This document shows positions 16,239-25,003 of a stretch of 64,000 nucleotides of DNA, one piece after another. Source of the DNA: Pseudomonadota bacterium (GTDB taxonomy: Bacteria > Bdellovibrionota > UBA1018 > CAIMNF01). A program made the position numbers and the translations under genes. How positions within the stretch are numbered: the first letter of the stretch is position 1; the number at the start of each line of letters is the position of its first letter. The DNA lies in NCBI GenBank assembly GCA_027486675.1, contig JAIXOQ010000017.1, forward strand, positions 59,986-123,985, read 5' to 3'. The notes below the pieces were generated by a model, which saw only the letters and a list, made by a program, of their open reading frames with translations, searched no databases and was not told where the DNA came from.

Positions 16239-19200
16239 TCAACCCACTCGAGGTGAGTACTGGGAGTGATCTAGTTCGGCCATCTGAGCAGGTCTGACTT
16301 CTCCTACGATCAGGGCAACAGCATCTCCATCTTTCTGAATCTTTCCTCTGACCCAAACAAAACGATGCTCTTCAAGTACCTCACGAGAGCGCGCAAAGAC
16401 TTCTTTATGTAAAATCAGATCCAAGAAACCTTCCTCATCTTCAAGTGTGATAAAACAGACCCCTTTTGCAGTCGGCGGCCTCTGGCGCACTGCCACCAAA
16501 CCAATCACTTCAACCCACACGCCATTCCGACTCTGATTCTTCATTTGTTGGGACGGTAAATATTTTGTAGAGAGTTTTTTGCGTATAGCCCCCATGGGAT
16601 GCCCCAGAGTAGAAAGCCTAAAAGAACGGACTTGCTCCCGAATTGCATCTGCTTCAGAGAGATCTGCAAAGAGCCCCACCTCAGTATCCGCGCGTATCCA
16701 CGGCCCAGAATTGACGGCAAGCGATGCCCACAAAGCCTCACGCTGGGCATACCCAAAAATGCGGAACGAATCCCCCATGGCAAAAGTCTCGAGCAAATCT
16801 CGTGGAACTTTACTCCGAATAATAAAGTCTGCTAATCCAGAAAAAGGGGCTTCGTCCCGAGCCTGCCTAACCCTTTCATAATCTGCCTCAGTCATACCCC
16901 GTACCAAGCAAAAGCCAAGCAATAGCGCTCCATCGATCACAGCAGACTTCCAAACACTTTTGTGGAGATCAATCGGCAAGACCACTACTCCATGGCGCTT
17001 GCCATCTTCAATGAGCGTATAAGACGAATAAAATCCCATGGGCTGGGCATTGAGCAGAGCGCATAAGAACTCAGTCGGATGGTGGCACTTAAAATAAGAG
17101 GAGGCGTAAGCCAGCAAGGCAAAGGAGGCCGCATGACTTTCTGGAAAACCATACTCAGAAAACCCCTGAATCTGTGCAAAAATGCGCTCGATGTAATCTT
17201 TTGGAAGACCGCTTTTTTGTAAACCAATCCTTAAGCGCTCGCCAATCACTTCTAAAGATCCTCGGCGCTTCCATGCGCCCATTGCGCGACGGAGTTCATC
17301 GGCCTCACCTCCAGTAAAGCCTGCTAAGACCATACTCATTCGCATCACCTGCTCTTGAAAGAGGGGGATGCCTAAGGTGCGCTCTAAGATGGGACGAAGC
17401 CTTGGATCAGGAAACGTGACTGCCTCTTGGCCTCGCCTCCGCTTGAGATATGGATGGACCATTTGACCCACAATAGGGCCAGGACGTACGAGCGCGACTT
17501 CAACCACCAGATCGTAATAATTTTTGGGCTTCAGCCGAGGCAACATACTCATTTGCGCACGCGACTCGATTTGAAAGACTCCGATGGTATCGGATTTTTG
17601 AATCATAGCGTAAGTGGCTGCGTCTTCTGCGGGAACATCGGCAAGGTCTTTGAATCCAGTTATTTTCATCGTTTCATGAAGGGCAGAAAGCATACCCAGC
17701 GACAAAACATCTACCTTCATAAGCCCAAGCTCTTCTAGATCGTACTTGTCCCACTGAATAATCGAACGCCCTTCCATGCGCGCAGGCTCTATCGGGACTA
17801 TGTCGGTGAGCTCGCAAGACGACATCACAAAACCACCTGAATGAATCGAGAGGTGACGCGGAACGTTCCTGAGTTGCGCCGCAATTTCAGGGCGTACTTT
17901 CTCAGAAACACCTTCTGGGACACCTTGAAAAACAAGACATAAATCTCGCTCGATCATCTTTCGCTGATAGGTCACCTGGGCACACACCATCGCAGCACGA
18001 TCACGTCCGTACTTGTTGTAGATGTATTGAATGACTTCTTCGCGTCTTTGACTTTCAAAATCGACATCAATGTCTGGCGGCTCTGCACGTTCCCTAGATA
18101 AAAAACGATCAAACAAAAGTCCCATACGCACCGGATCCACAGCGGTGATTCCAAGAAGATAACAAACCACTGAATTAGCCGCCGACCCGCGACCCTGACA
18201 TAAAATCCCCTGTGAGCGTGCGAATCTCACGATATCCCACATCGTGAGGAAGTAATCAGCAAAACCCAAAGACTCTATGAGTTTGAGTTCCTGCTGAATC
18301 TGAACTTCTACTTCTTTTGGAATGATTCCCTTGTAACGGGCAACTGCTCCATCCTGCACAAGTTTTGTAAGCCAACTTTGGGCAGTCTCTCCTTCTGGAA
18401 TCCATTCTGAAGGGTAGGTATATTTGAGTTCCGAGAGTGAAAATGCACACGACTGAGCCATCTCTTCTGCACAAAAAAGGTCTTCCTGCACATCAATAAA
18501 TCGCGCGTGCAGATCTGTCGTCGTTTTCAAATAACTTTCATGGTTAGTAGCCAAGAATGACTCAGACTCCCGTAATGACTGATTCACGCGGATCGCAACC
18601 ATGACATCTCTGAGCTGGATCAAATTTTCTTTTGCTGCATCTGGAGCTTGAGTGGCAAAGGACTTCAAAGCAAAGCGCTGTTTCAACTCCGTTAACTCAC
18701 CCGCTCGACGACGATCGAGCAAGGTGCAGCGTCTCATTCGAGGCAGGCGGATCTGATCTTGCAGATAATGATCACATAAAAACTGGACCGCACTCTGAAT
18801 GCCTACGCTGCGAGCAGAGGTATCGGGGAAGTCAGGAAAGAAGGGCATCAGCCAAACATCTGAAGCACCTAAGTGACTTGCCATTTCTTTCAACAAGGAC
18901 GGGGTGATGAACGCCTGTCCCTTGTGTGGGTTCTGATGAGCCAGGGTGATCAAGCGGCACATCCAAGAATATCCAACGCGTGTCTTCGCTAGAATTTTAA
19001 GTTGAATACACTCCCGAAACAGCACTTCCCGAAAGCGAGGATCTAAATCAAGAGAAGCCTCCTGATTCCGAAATGGCCACAAAAGCGTGACACCGGAGAG
19101 GAGCTTCAGACTCGGATGCCGCTTGGAGGCGCGCCAAGCCTTAGGCAGGCCATAAACGCCATGAAAGTCCGTAATCCCAAGAGAGGAATAACCGAGGAGG

Positions 19201-19298
19201 GTAGCAACCTCTATCCAGTCCTCAGGCGAACCTACCCCCCTGAGAAAGGAATGGTTGGTGTGGGCGCAAAGCTCGGCCCATTTGATATTTGCGCCCAC
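16239..19298 (-). CDS. dnaE2: Error-prone DNA polymerase III alpha subunit DnaE2
   Basis: Translesion polymerase of the ImuA-ImuB-DnaE2 mutasome. The N-terminal PHP region (ELCAHTNHSFLRG, GITDFHGVYG) fits DnaE2 rather than DnaE1. The polymerase active site is PDIDVDF with GRGSAANSVVCYL upstream, and an OB-fold (LVAVRQRPPTAKGVCFITLED) sits at the C-terminus. About 1020 residues, the DnaE2 size. GTG at 19298 or TTG at 19304 can start it; I prefer GTG because the predicted transcription start lies at 19299. There is no Shine-Dalgarno sequence. Control is probably by LexA through the promoter repeat shared with lexA. Confidence 0.93.
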   Translation of the reverse strand: MGANIKWAELCAHTNHSFLRGVGSPEDWIEVATLLGYSSLGITDFHGVYGLPKAWRASKRHPSLKLLSGVTLLWPFRNQEASLDLDPRFREVLFRECIQLKILAKTRVGYSWMCRLITLAHQNPHKGQAFITPSLLKEMASHLGASDVWLMPFFPDFPDTSARSVGIQSAVQFLCDHYLQDQIRLPRMRRCTLLDRRRAGELTELKQRFALKSFATQAPDAAKENLIQLRDVMVAIRVNQSLRESESFLATNHESYLKTTTDLHARFIDVQEDLFCAEEMAQSCAFSLSELKYTYPSEWIPEGETAQSWLTKLVQDGAVARYKGIIPKEVEVQIQQELKLIESLGFADYFLTMWDIVRFARSQGILCQGRGSAANSVVCYLLGITAVDPVRMGLLFDRFLSRERAEPPDIDVDFESQRREEVIQYIYNKYGRDRAAMVCAQVTYQRKMIERDLCLVFQGVPEGVSEKVRPEIAAQLRNVPRHLSIHSGGFVMSSCELTDIVPIEPARMEGRSIIQWDKYDLEELGLMKVDVLSLGMLSALHETMKITGFKDLADVPAEDAATYAMIQKSDTIGVFQIESRAQMSMLPRLKPKNYYDLVVEVALVRPGPIVGQMVHPYLKRRRGQEAVTFPDPRLRPILERTLGIPLFQEQVMRMSMVLAGFTGGEADELRRAMGAWKRRGSLEVIGERLRIGLQKSGLPKDYIERIFAQIQGFSEYGFPESHAASFALLAYASSYFKCHHPTEFLCALLNAQPMGFYSSYTLIEDGKRHGVVVLPIDLHKSVWKSAVIDGALLLGFCLVRGMTEADYERVRQARDEAPFSGLADFIIRSKVPRDLLETFAMGDSFRIFGYAQREALWASLAVNSGPWIRADTEVGLFADLSEADAIREQVRSFRLSTLGHPMGAIRKKLSTKYLPSQQMKNQSRNGVWVEVIGLVAVRQRPPTAKGVCFITLEDEEGFLDLILHKEVFARSREVLEEHRFVWVRGKIQKDGDAVALIVGEVRPAQMAELDHSQYSPRVG

Positions 19299-19334
19299 AG
19301 GCAAAAAGCTATGCGTAAGTTATGCGTATGTCAA
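19299..19334 (-). promoter_or_regulatory. dnaE2 promoter with tandem SOS-type operator
   Basis: On the minus strand: -35 TTGACA (19329-19334), 17-bp spacer, TAGCTT (19306-19311). The spacer carries TACGCATA twice (plus-strand TATGCGTA at 19310-19317 and 19321-19328), period 11 bp. The lexA promoter has the same arrangement. A direct-repeat site in the promoter core that is shared by lexA and dnaE2 is best explained as the LexA operator. Confidence 0.7.
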
Positions 19335-19414
19335 TCCAGACGCAGTGCGATAATGGGGTATGGCGCACAAACACTAAATAAGTTTACCCTTACTATTAGG
19401 GTGACCCAAATTTT

Positions 19415-21346
19415 ATGAACAAAGACATTTTAAAGATTTTACCAGGCGCTCTGTTTCTAGCCTTTCTCGCAAGCTGTACAGGAGCAGCACCGAGCTCAAA
19501 ACTCATCAGCGCACTCGGAGAAAGTCAGACTGCAGCACCAACACCCTACGATCCTGGAAACGATCCAGGGTTATCGCCTATCCCAGGAGGCGGCACAACC
19601 CCGCAGTGGACACTTCGAGAACAGACTTTTGAAAACACTTCAAATCTGGTGTCGCCTGAAACTGCGGTGGTTCTTGCCTATAACACCTCTCCATCCGCTG
19701 TGTGGAATACTGCGACCTTAAACTCAGGGCTCGACTCATTTCTTCTGGCACTGCGTCCCTACAACATTCGTGTCAGCGCAATCAGCTTAAATAAAAAATT
19801 TGATACTGAACTCACCCGTTACTCTTTGAGCAGTGCTTGCACAAATTTGAGTAGTACCGATTTAGGAACTGTCTTCCCTTATCCAAATACTTATTCTGTA
19901 TGTAAATATCAAACCCCTGCTTCCCCTGTAATTAGCACGGCAGACACTTTCTCTGACCTGCCTGCAAATTTAACTGATGCTGTTTTTAACCAAAGAAAAC
20001 TTCAAATTAAAGATAAAATCGCAGAAGCCATTGGAGCACCTGATCAATCACTCGATAACTTTTGTCGCGCGATCTCGACTTTAATTCGCCAAACAACAAG
20101 CATCGCATTTGCAGGCCGACCACTTGCGATGGCGATCATTTCCAATGAAGATACCTCTGCTTACAACATCTCGAGCTGTTACGAGAGGTCTACAGCAATT
20201 AAGGTTGTGAATGCCTTAGGCAGCCCTTCTAAGAAGCTTAAGATTTTATACACAAGAAACTACACGCAATCTGCGTCATTAGCGCAGAGAAGAACTTTTA
20301 GTTCGACTTGGAATCGTTTGGATGTGAATCCAACCACCGGTGACCTCATTCAAGTCCCCATTTCACCGGCTCAGACCGCAGTAGAAACATGCTCTTATAA
20401 CCCAACGACACAAGTTCTCACCGGGGCGAGCGCGTCAAACGTGAGATGTCTCGACCAGGCCGCGCCAGTCCTCTCCCCACCAACCCCTCGTGCATGCAGC
20501 TCAGGTGAAACGAATAGTCTATCCGCAAGCTATGGTTATCCTGCAAACTTCAGCTGCTCAGTCGCCACCCTCGTGCAACAACAAGCTGCGGGACCAGCAA
20601 CGCAGGCGAGTCAAAGCGTGACTCCAACATTGGCACCTGTCTCTGCCGAACCAACGGCTTGCTCAGAAGCCTTCTTGATCGCATCAGGAATGAACTATGC
20701 TTCGTCCCAAGCTTATCTCAATGCTCAGCCTAAACCAGCAGGCGAGACCTGGACTTGCACTGGCGTGCAGTTCATCCCAGCTCCTGCGACTGTACCGCCT
20801 ACTTATACCACTCAGTCTCCTTTACTGAGCGGTTACTCGGGGGGATCAAGCTATCCAACAGCACTCAATAATTTCTTAGTCGGCAGAGGAACGCCTTTCC
20901 ATGTTTCCATGATCACCAATACCTCTGCATGTGCAGGCAATTTAAATCCTGGTTCGGCCATTGGTTCGAACTATCAAGCCTTTTTTAATGCTCTAACAGC
21001 ACTGGCACCTGGAAGGACATCTCAAAATGCCTATTGCAACGGTAACTTTGGAGCAGCTTTAAATCCGCTCGCTCAGTTTGTGATCAATACGAACCAGACG
21101 ACCTATCAGATCAGCTGGTACAGTAACCCAAGCTTTGCCGAAGAGCTCCTCGGCGTTGATTTTTTTAAGAACGGAATCTGGGGTCCAATTGCGGGAGTAA
21201 ACCCAACGATTGCACCTCTTGCAAATCAACAGCAGGCGACTCTTTTCCTAAACGTAGCGGCAGATTCAACGGCCTTGCAAGGCGTGACTCAGGTCCGTGT
21301 GCGTAGTCGGTATTTGTCTGGATCACAAAATCCATTCGGAAACTAG
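19415..21346 (+). CDS. Large lipoprotein of unknown function, possibly VWA-derived
   Basis: 643 residues; signal sequence with lipobox FLASC, so predicted to be lipidated. A Pro/Gly-rich linker (residues about 40-65) follows. The part LNSGLDSFLLALRPYNIRVSAISL and later LAMAIISNEDTS recalls von Willebrand A-type lipoproteins (fixed-length search region and a SDEDD-like motif), but the metal-binding DxSxS is missing, so this is only a suggestion. Many paired cysteines in the second half imply disulfides. Divergent from dnaE2; it separates dnaE2 from the lexA operon. Confidence 0.68.
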   Translation: MNKDILKILPGALFLAFLASCTGAAPSSKLISALGESQTAAPTPYDPGNDPGLSPIPGGGTTPQWTLREQTFENTSNLVSPETAVVLAYNTSPSAVWNTATLNSGLDSFLLALRPYNIRVSAISLNKKFDTELTRYSLSSACTNLSSTDLGTVFPYPNTYSVCKYQTPASPVISTADTFSDLPANLTDAVFNQRKLQIKDKIAEAIGAPDQSLDNFCRAISTLIRQTTSIAFAGRPLAMAIISNEDTSAYNISSCYERSTAIKVVNALGSPSKKLKILYTRNYTQSASLAQRRTFSSTWNRLDVNPTTGDLIQVPISPAQTAVETCSYNPTTQVLTGASASNVRCLDQAAPVLSPPTPRACSSGETNSLSASYGYPANFSCSVATLVQQQAAGPATQASQSVTPTLAPVSAEPTACSEAFLIASGMNYASSQAYLNAQPKPAGETWTCTGVQFIPAPATVPPTYTTQSPLLSGYSGGSSYPTALNNFLVGRGTPFHVSMITNTSACAGNLNPGSAIGSNYQAFFNALTALAPGRTSQNAYCNGNFGAALNPLAQFVINTNQTTYQISWYSNPSFAEELLGVDFFKNGIWGPIAGVNPTIAPLANQQQATLFLNVAADSTALQGVTQVRVRSRYLSGSQNPFGN

Positions 21347-21387
21347 TTTCTGACCGGAAGTACTAATCGTAACTTCCACTCAGAAAC
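21346..21387. terminator. Bidirectional stem-loop between convergent genes
   Basis: GTTTCTGA pairs with TCAGAAAC (8 bp), and inside it GGAAGT pairs with ACTTCC (6 bp) around a 10-nt loop, separated by a 2-nt bulge on each side. It spans the ends of the 19415 gene and imuB and probably serves both directions. T-tracts are weak. Confidence 0.5.
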
Positions 21388-22697
21388 CAGAGTCCATTTT
21401 CTGAAAAAATGGAGACTTGCGCCCCATCCTGATGAACTGCCCTGTAGTAATCGCGTGTGATTTCTTTGCCAGTCCACCAACGAGTTTTCAGACGTTCCAG
21501 TGGGATCAACTGAGTGACCTCTTTGAGTTCAAAGATTTTTGGATCCCTGAAACGAAATGTCTCTTCGAAAAAAGAAGCGTGAAAGAGATCCATCAAACCT
21601 TCCTCCCATCCCGGCACTGCTGGTGCATCGATTGAGCCAAAAGAGATCATTTCTAGGCGTTCTTCAGGGAGATGTCGCCCCCTACGGCGAAAGGTGCATA
21701 AAGATTGCTGCCCCGCACGTTGCCGAAACAGTTCAAACCATTCTTCCTCTTCTCTACTGGTCTTTACTGATACCCCGCCCGTAAATGTCACTTGCTCCGC
21801 ATGAAGTACTTCTCTTTTCTTAAGTAAAAATGCTGCAGAAACGACAGGTGAAGGCCAAGCGCGGCGCATCAGATCGCCTTTTAAGCGTTCTTCAAAAACT
21901 CGTCTGAGCTGAGACCACTGCTGCAAAGGACGTGAAAGCCTGATTTCAAGCTTCCTGGAAGTAGGAATGGACTTAGAAATGAGTTCGAAATGAAGTTCCA
22001 AATCAAAAGCAAGCACCCCACTCCCCCGGGCCGACAGATATTCTTCCAACCAAAGGCCCAGCGGATCAAGATGCAGAAGAAGATCAGGCAGGTCCACTGG
22101 ATAAAGCCCCGTCTCGGGACTGAACAATGATATATTCCGACAGCTGCTTTCAGGCTCAGGCAAGAGACGCAGTGTCCGGTCCCAGACTGCATAGATGGAA
22201 TCAAACACCCTGTCCCGTAAGGATCCAAAACGACGATTCATTTGTTTTTCAGGGATCTCAAAAAGCTCCCGAAGACTGAAAACCCCCAACCGCCGAAGTA
22301 CACGCACCCATTCTTCTGCGTCTCTACTCAGCAAGCGAGATCGGATGAAATCCTTCTCAGTCTTTTCGCCAATCCAAACCAAAAGCTTGAGCGCATCTAT
22401 GGGACACTCTTGCCAAAACGGATTGCCGTAACGCAAATGCAAAAGCGCCTGAGCCGCGCTCTCGCCAAAAGCAAAACAAAATCCGTCTTGCCTAAGCGAG
22501 GTCAGGATCTGTGTATGAGCCCCATTTTTCTCTAAGAGACTGCGCACCGGGCGCAGGTCAACGAAAACCGCCCCATCGCATGCCATGGCCACTCTTGGAC
22601 TTAAGCGAAAAGCGAAATCGAGAGCGGGGCTTCTGTCAGTACTGGGAAGGACTTTTGTGTTGGGATCGATGGCCAACCAGGGAGGAGCGGAAAACAC
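21363..22697 (-). CDS. imuB: ImuB, Y-family polymerase-like mutasome subunit
   Basis: Non-catalytic adapter that links DnaE2 to the clamp during SOS mutagenesis. 444 residues. Recognised by SPRVAMACDGAVFVDL, a helix-hairpin-helix-like region (LRRLGVFSLRELFEIP) and the typical C-terminus EITRDYYRAVHQDG with WFLSGSYD. The GTG start has an excellent Shine-Dalgarno sequence (AAAGGAG, 8 nt before it) inside imuA, so the start is firm. The N-terminal LWLPxWP segment found in other ImuB proteins is missing, which makes this protein N-terminally short. It overlaps imuA by 97 bp. Confidence 0.85.
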   Translation of the reverse strand: MFSAPPWLAIDPNTKVLPSTDRSPALDFAFRLSPRVAMACDGAVFVDLRPVRSLLEKNGAHTQILTSLRQDGFCFAFGESAAQALLHLRYGNPFWQECPIDALKLLVWIGEKTEKDFIRSRLLSRDAEEWVRVLRRLGVFSLRELFEIPEKQMNRRFGSLRDRVFDSIYAVWDRTLRLLPEPESSCRNISLFSPETGLYPVDLPDLLLHLDPLGLWLEEYLSARGSGVLAFDLELHFELISKSIPTSRKLEIRLSRPLQQWSQLRRVFEERLKGDLMRRAWPSPVVSAAFLLKKREVLHAEQVTFTGGVSVKTSREEEEWFELFRQRAGQQSLCTFRRRGRHLPEERLEMISFGSIDAPAVPGWEEGLMDLFHASFFEETFRFRDPKIFELKEVTQLIPLERLKTRWWTGKEITRDYYRAVHQDGAQVSIFSENGLWFLSGSYD

Positions 22698-23230
22698 ACT
22701 TTTTCTCCTTTATTTGGGCCCTTTAAAACTTCAAGATGCAATCCTCTTTCGTCCTGTCTGTGCACCTGAAAACGATAGTTCCACATCCATTGCAGTCCCG
22801 CTCCACTCCTCACACGAGGCGTGCGCGAAGAAGAACTTAAGACAAAGACCCATGCATTCACCTGTTTTGCGGTCTGCCTCACTCGAAGCCACCCCACTTC
22901 ATTGCTTGCGGCCTGGAGCTCATCCAAACTTAAAAAGACAAATCGAAACAAACGAGAACGCAGCACCTCAAGGACATTTGCTGCGACATCACCCCGCAGA
23001 TCAAAACACACTGCCTCTGAAAGAGACTGCTGTTTCAGCCAGCGCAACAAACCAGGTCCGACCGCAAAGCGGGATTCAATCCACGCAATGCGGCCAGACT
23101 GGAGTTGGCTTGGGAGGAGGGAACGCAAAAATTTGAGCCGGCCGGAACCCAGTGGCCCGACACATTCAATCAAACCTGAAGATTCTTGTTTCTCTACCTC
23201 TTGCACGAGCTGCTGAAGCATCAAGCTCAT
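22601..23230 (-). CDS. imuA: ImuA, RecA/SulA-like mutasome subunit
   Basis: 209 residues. Second gene of lexA-imuA-imuB; the ATG overlaps the lexA stop by 4 bp. The RecA-like core has GPLGSGRLK where a P-loop would be, with the usual Lys shifted or lost, followed by RIAWIES and VFLSLDE strands. The tail APLSISLFA is weakly reminiscent of a short clamp-binding or interaction tail. Identification depends largely on position between lexA and imuB and on the RecA-like pattern. Confidence 0.75.
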   Translation of the reverse strand: MSLMLQQLVQEVEKQESSGLIECVGPLGSGRLKFLRSLLPSQLQSGRIAWIESRFAVGPGLLRWLKQQSLSEAVCFDLRGDVAANVLEVLRSRLFRFVFLSLDELQAASNEVGWLRVRQTAKQVNAWVFVLSSSSRTPRVRSGAGLQWMWNYRFQVHRQDERGLHLEVLKGPNKGEKVCFPLLPGWPSIPTQKSFPVLTEAPLSISLFA

Positions 23231-23895
23231 GCAGTAGCTCCGATCTTCCGGATGACACTCACTAAGACACCCAGAACACGAAACTCTCGGGACGTAGGAT
23301 CCACAAAAAGAGACTGATATGCCTGATTCGCAGGGCGAAGTTCCACTTCAGCGCCTTTCTTATAATAACGCTTCAATGTCACCTCCCCTCCCACCACCGC
23401 GACAATGGTTTGGCCCACATGGGGTACAGCTTCCCGACGAATCACGACAAAATCTAAATCCAAAATTCCATCTTCAATCATGGAGTCCCCGCGGACCTGC
23501 AAGACAAAGTGATCCCCACTGGAGAGAAAATTCTTGGGTAAAGCAAAGGTATCCTGGTCCTCAATTGCCTCAATCGGGTGACCTGCTGCTACCCGACCGA
23601 GCAGGGGAAGATGGATGGCTAAATCGTCCTCTCCTGCAGAAGATCGTAAAGCAGACGGAAGACGATCCCTCCCTGCCTGAGTCACAGCAAGACTGCGCTT
23701 TGCGTTCCAGTCCCGGGTCAGAAAACCCTGTGACTCCAAACGAACAAGATAGTTCTGCACCGTGCCAAGACTTTGAAACTTGAAGTGACGTGCGATCTCT
23801 TGCTGAGAAGGTGCATGGCCGTGCTCGCGCTCATAGCCCAAGAGGTACTCTAAGACTGCTTTCTGCTTCGGAGTGAGGTGAGACGGAGCAACCAT
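23227..23895 (-). CDS. lexA: LexA repressor
   Basis: SOS repressor with self-cleavage. 222 residues. N-terminal winged helix (LTPKQKAVLEYLLGYEREHGHAPSQQEIARHF, GTVQNYLVRLESQGFL), cleavage site Ala-Gly in RVAAGHPIEA, catalytic Ser in GDSMIEDG and catalytic Lys in EVTLKRYY. It heads the operon with imuA and imuB and so controls its own and their synthesis. The ATG lies only 9 bp after the -10 box and has no Shine-Dalgarno sequence, which suggests a nearly leaderless mRNA. Divergent from the 23977 gene. Confidence 0.95.
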   Translation of the reverse strand: MVAPSHLTPKQKAVLEYLLGYEREHGHAPSQQEIARHFKFQSLGTVQNYLVRLESQGFLTRDWNAKRSLAVTQAGRDRLPSALRSSAGEDDLAIHLPLLGRVAAGHPIEAIEDQDTFALPKNFLSSGDHFVLQVRGDSMIEDGILDLDFVVIRREAVPHVGQTIVAVVGGEVTLKRYYKKGAEVELRPANQAYQSLFVDPTSREFRVLGVLVSVIRKIGATA

Positions 23896-23897
23896 GC

Positions 23898-23933
23898 AAA
23901 ATTAAGAATATGCGTAGGTTATGCGTAAGTCAA
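23898..23933 (-). promoter_or_regulatory. lexA promoter with tandem SOS-type operator
   Basis: Minus strand: TTGACT (23928-23933), 17-bp spacer, TATTCT (23905-23910). The spacer holds two TACGCATA units (plus-strand copies at 23909-23916 and 23920-23927), period 11 bp, as in the dnaE2 promoter. The predicted transcription start is 3-4 nt before the lexA ATG. Confidence 0.72.
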
Positions 23934-23976
23934 TACAAACTGCCACCTTTTTCATCTGAAGCTCTAATCTAACGGA

Positions 23977-24996
23977 ATGCAAACTTGGATCCGAAAGTAC
24001 GCGCTCTTCACCGTGGCCGGCCTGGCTTTAACCCTCTTCCTGGCAACAATCGCGCTTCGCGGAATCCCAAAGGAGGCCGTTTCAGGACCTTTGCAACTAT
24101 CCCAAGGACCTAGCGACCACCTGGATCTGCCATTTTTTGGGGTCTTCGCCAGGTGGCCCACTACGTTTCTAAAGGAACCTGTATTTATTCAGATCCCCTA
24201 CCATAAAGGACCCCCTAAGAAATTCATCGAACGCATGGATCTCGTTTTTAAGACAAACGTTGCGACACTTGAAATCCATGGGCCTAAAACAATCGATGCG
24301 ACACTCGATCGTGCTCAGTGGCGGAATTGCTACTCAGCATGGATTCGATGCAGAGGAGCAAAGAGCCGACTCAAAGATTCACTGCACCCAAAAGTTGCCC
24401 GAGGTGGCAACTTCACCTGGCTGAAATCCGAATCAAGCGAGGATGTCGAGGGCCTGCATGCCGTGGCCGTGGATGCAAAATATCGCTTTGATGAGTACTT
24501 CCTCTTTGAAAAAAGCGGCACTGCAACTCACCTACTACTTCAAACCGCTCAATCCGCAGAGGGCGCTCAGGGTTTTGATGCATGGACAGAGGTGCTGTCC
24601 ACGCTCAGAACCGTACCGATCTCAGAGTTCAAGACTTCTGCAGACTGGGCGGGTACAGAGATTTCTCGCGTGCGGTTAAAGGAGCTACTGCAACAAAGAA
24701 GTGAGGCTCATCGTATTCTTGCCTTAGCCAAGGCTCAGATGACCGTCGCCTCTCGCTTAAGTGTTCTCCCCACACAAGTGGATGGATTCTTTCATTTTGG
24801 AGGCATTTCTCACCTCTTAGCCATTGAGCTTCTTAAACTCAAACCAGGAACCCTAAAGTCGCAGGAAAGCTTCTTTCAGTCTGCTGAGCCAAACTTACTT
24901 GCCATGCAAAGCTACATCCGCGATTTTGGCGCTCGATCGAGAGAAGAGAAAAATATTGAAGCTTTAATCCAAGATCTGTCTTCTAAGAAAAAATAG
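23977..24996 (+). CDS. Membrane-anchored protein of unknown function
   Basis: 339 residues with one N-terminal hydrophobic segment (residues 8-27, LFTVAGLALTLFLATIA) and a large remainder predicted outside the cytoplasm. It has one CYSAWIRCRG cysteine pair and no domain I can name. The start is 81 bp from that of lexA in the opposite direction, so the same intergenic region serves both, although the repeat operator sits on the lexA side. Confidence 0.65.
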   Translation: MQTWIRKYALFTVAGLALTLFLATIALRGIPKEAVSGPLQLSQGPSDHLDLPFFGVFARWPTTFLKEPVFIQIPYHKGPPKKFIERMDLVFKTNVATLEIHGPKTIDATLDRAQWRNCYSAWIRCRGAKSRLKDSLHPKVARGGNFTWLKSESSEDVEGLHAVAVDAKYRFDEYFLFEKSGTATHLLLQTAQSAEGAQGFDAWTEVLSTLRTVPISEFKTSADWAGTEISRVRLKELLQQRSEAHRILALAKAQMTVASRLSVLPTQVDGFFHFGGISHLLAIELLKLKPGTLKSQESFFQSAEPNLLAMQSYIRDFGARSREEKNIEALIQDLSSKKK

Positions 24997-25003
24997 GTCT
25001 CTT

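Noticed and set aside
19310..19328. Palindromic LexA box of the Bdellovibrio type (TTAC-N3-GTAA)
   Set aside because: The sequence TTACGCATAAC lacks the second half site; the repeat is direct, not inverted.
22585..23136. 183-codon plus-strand frame antisense to imuA
   Set aside because: Shadow of the lexA-imuA-imuB operon; composition is not protein-like and no ribosome site is visible.
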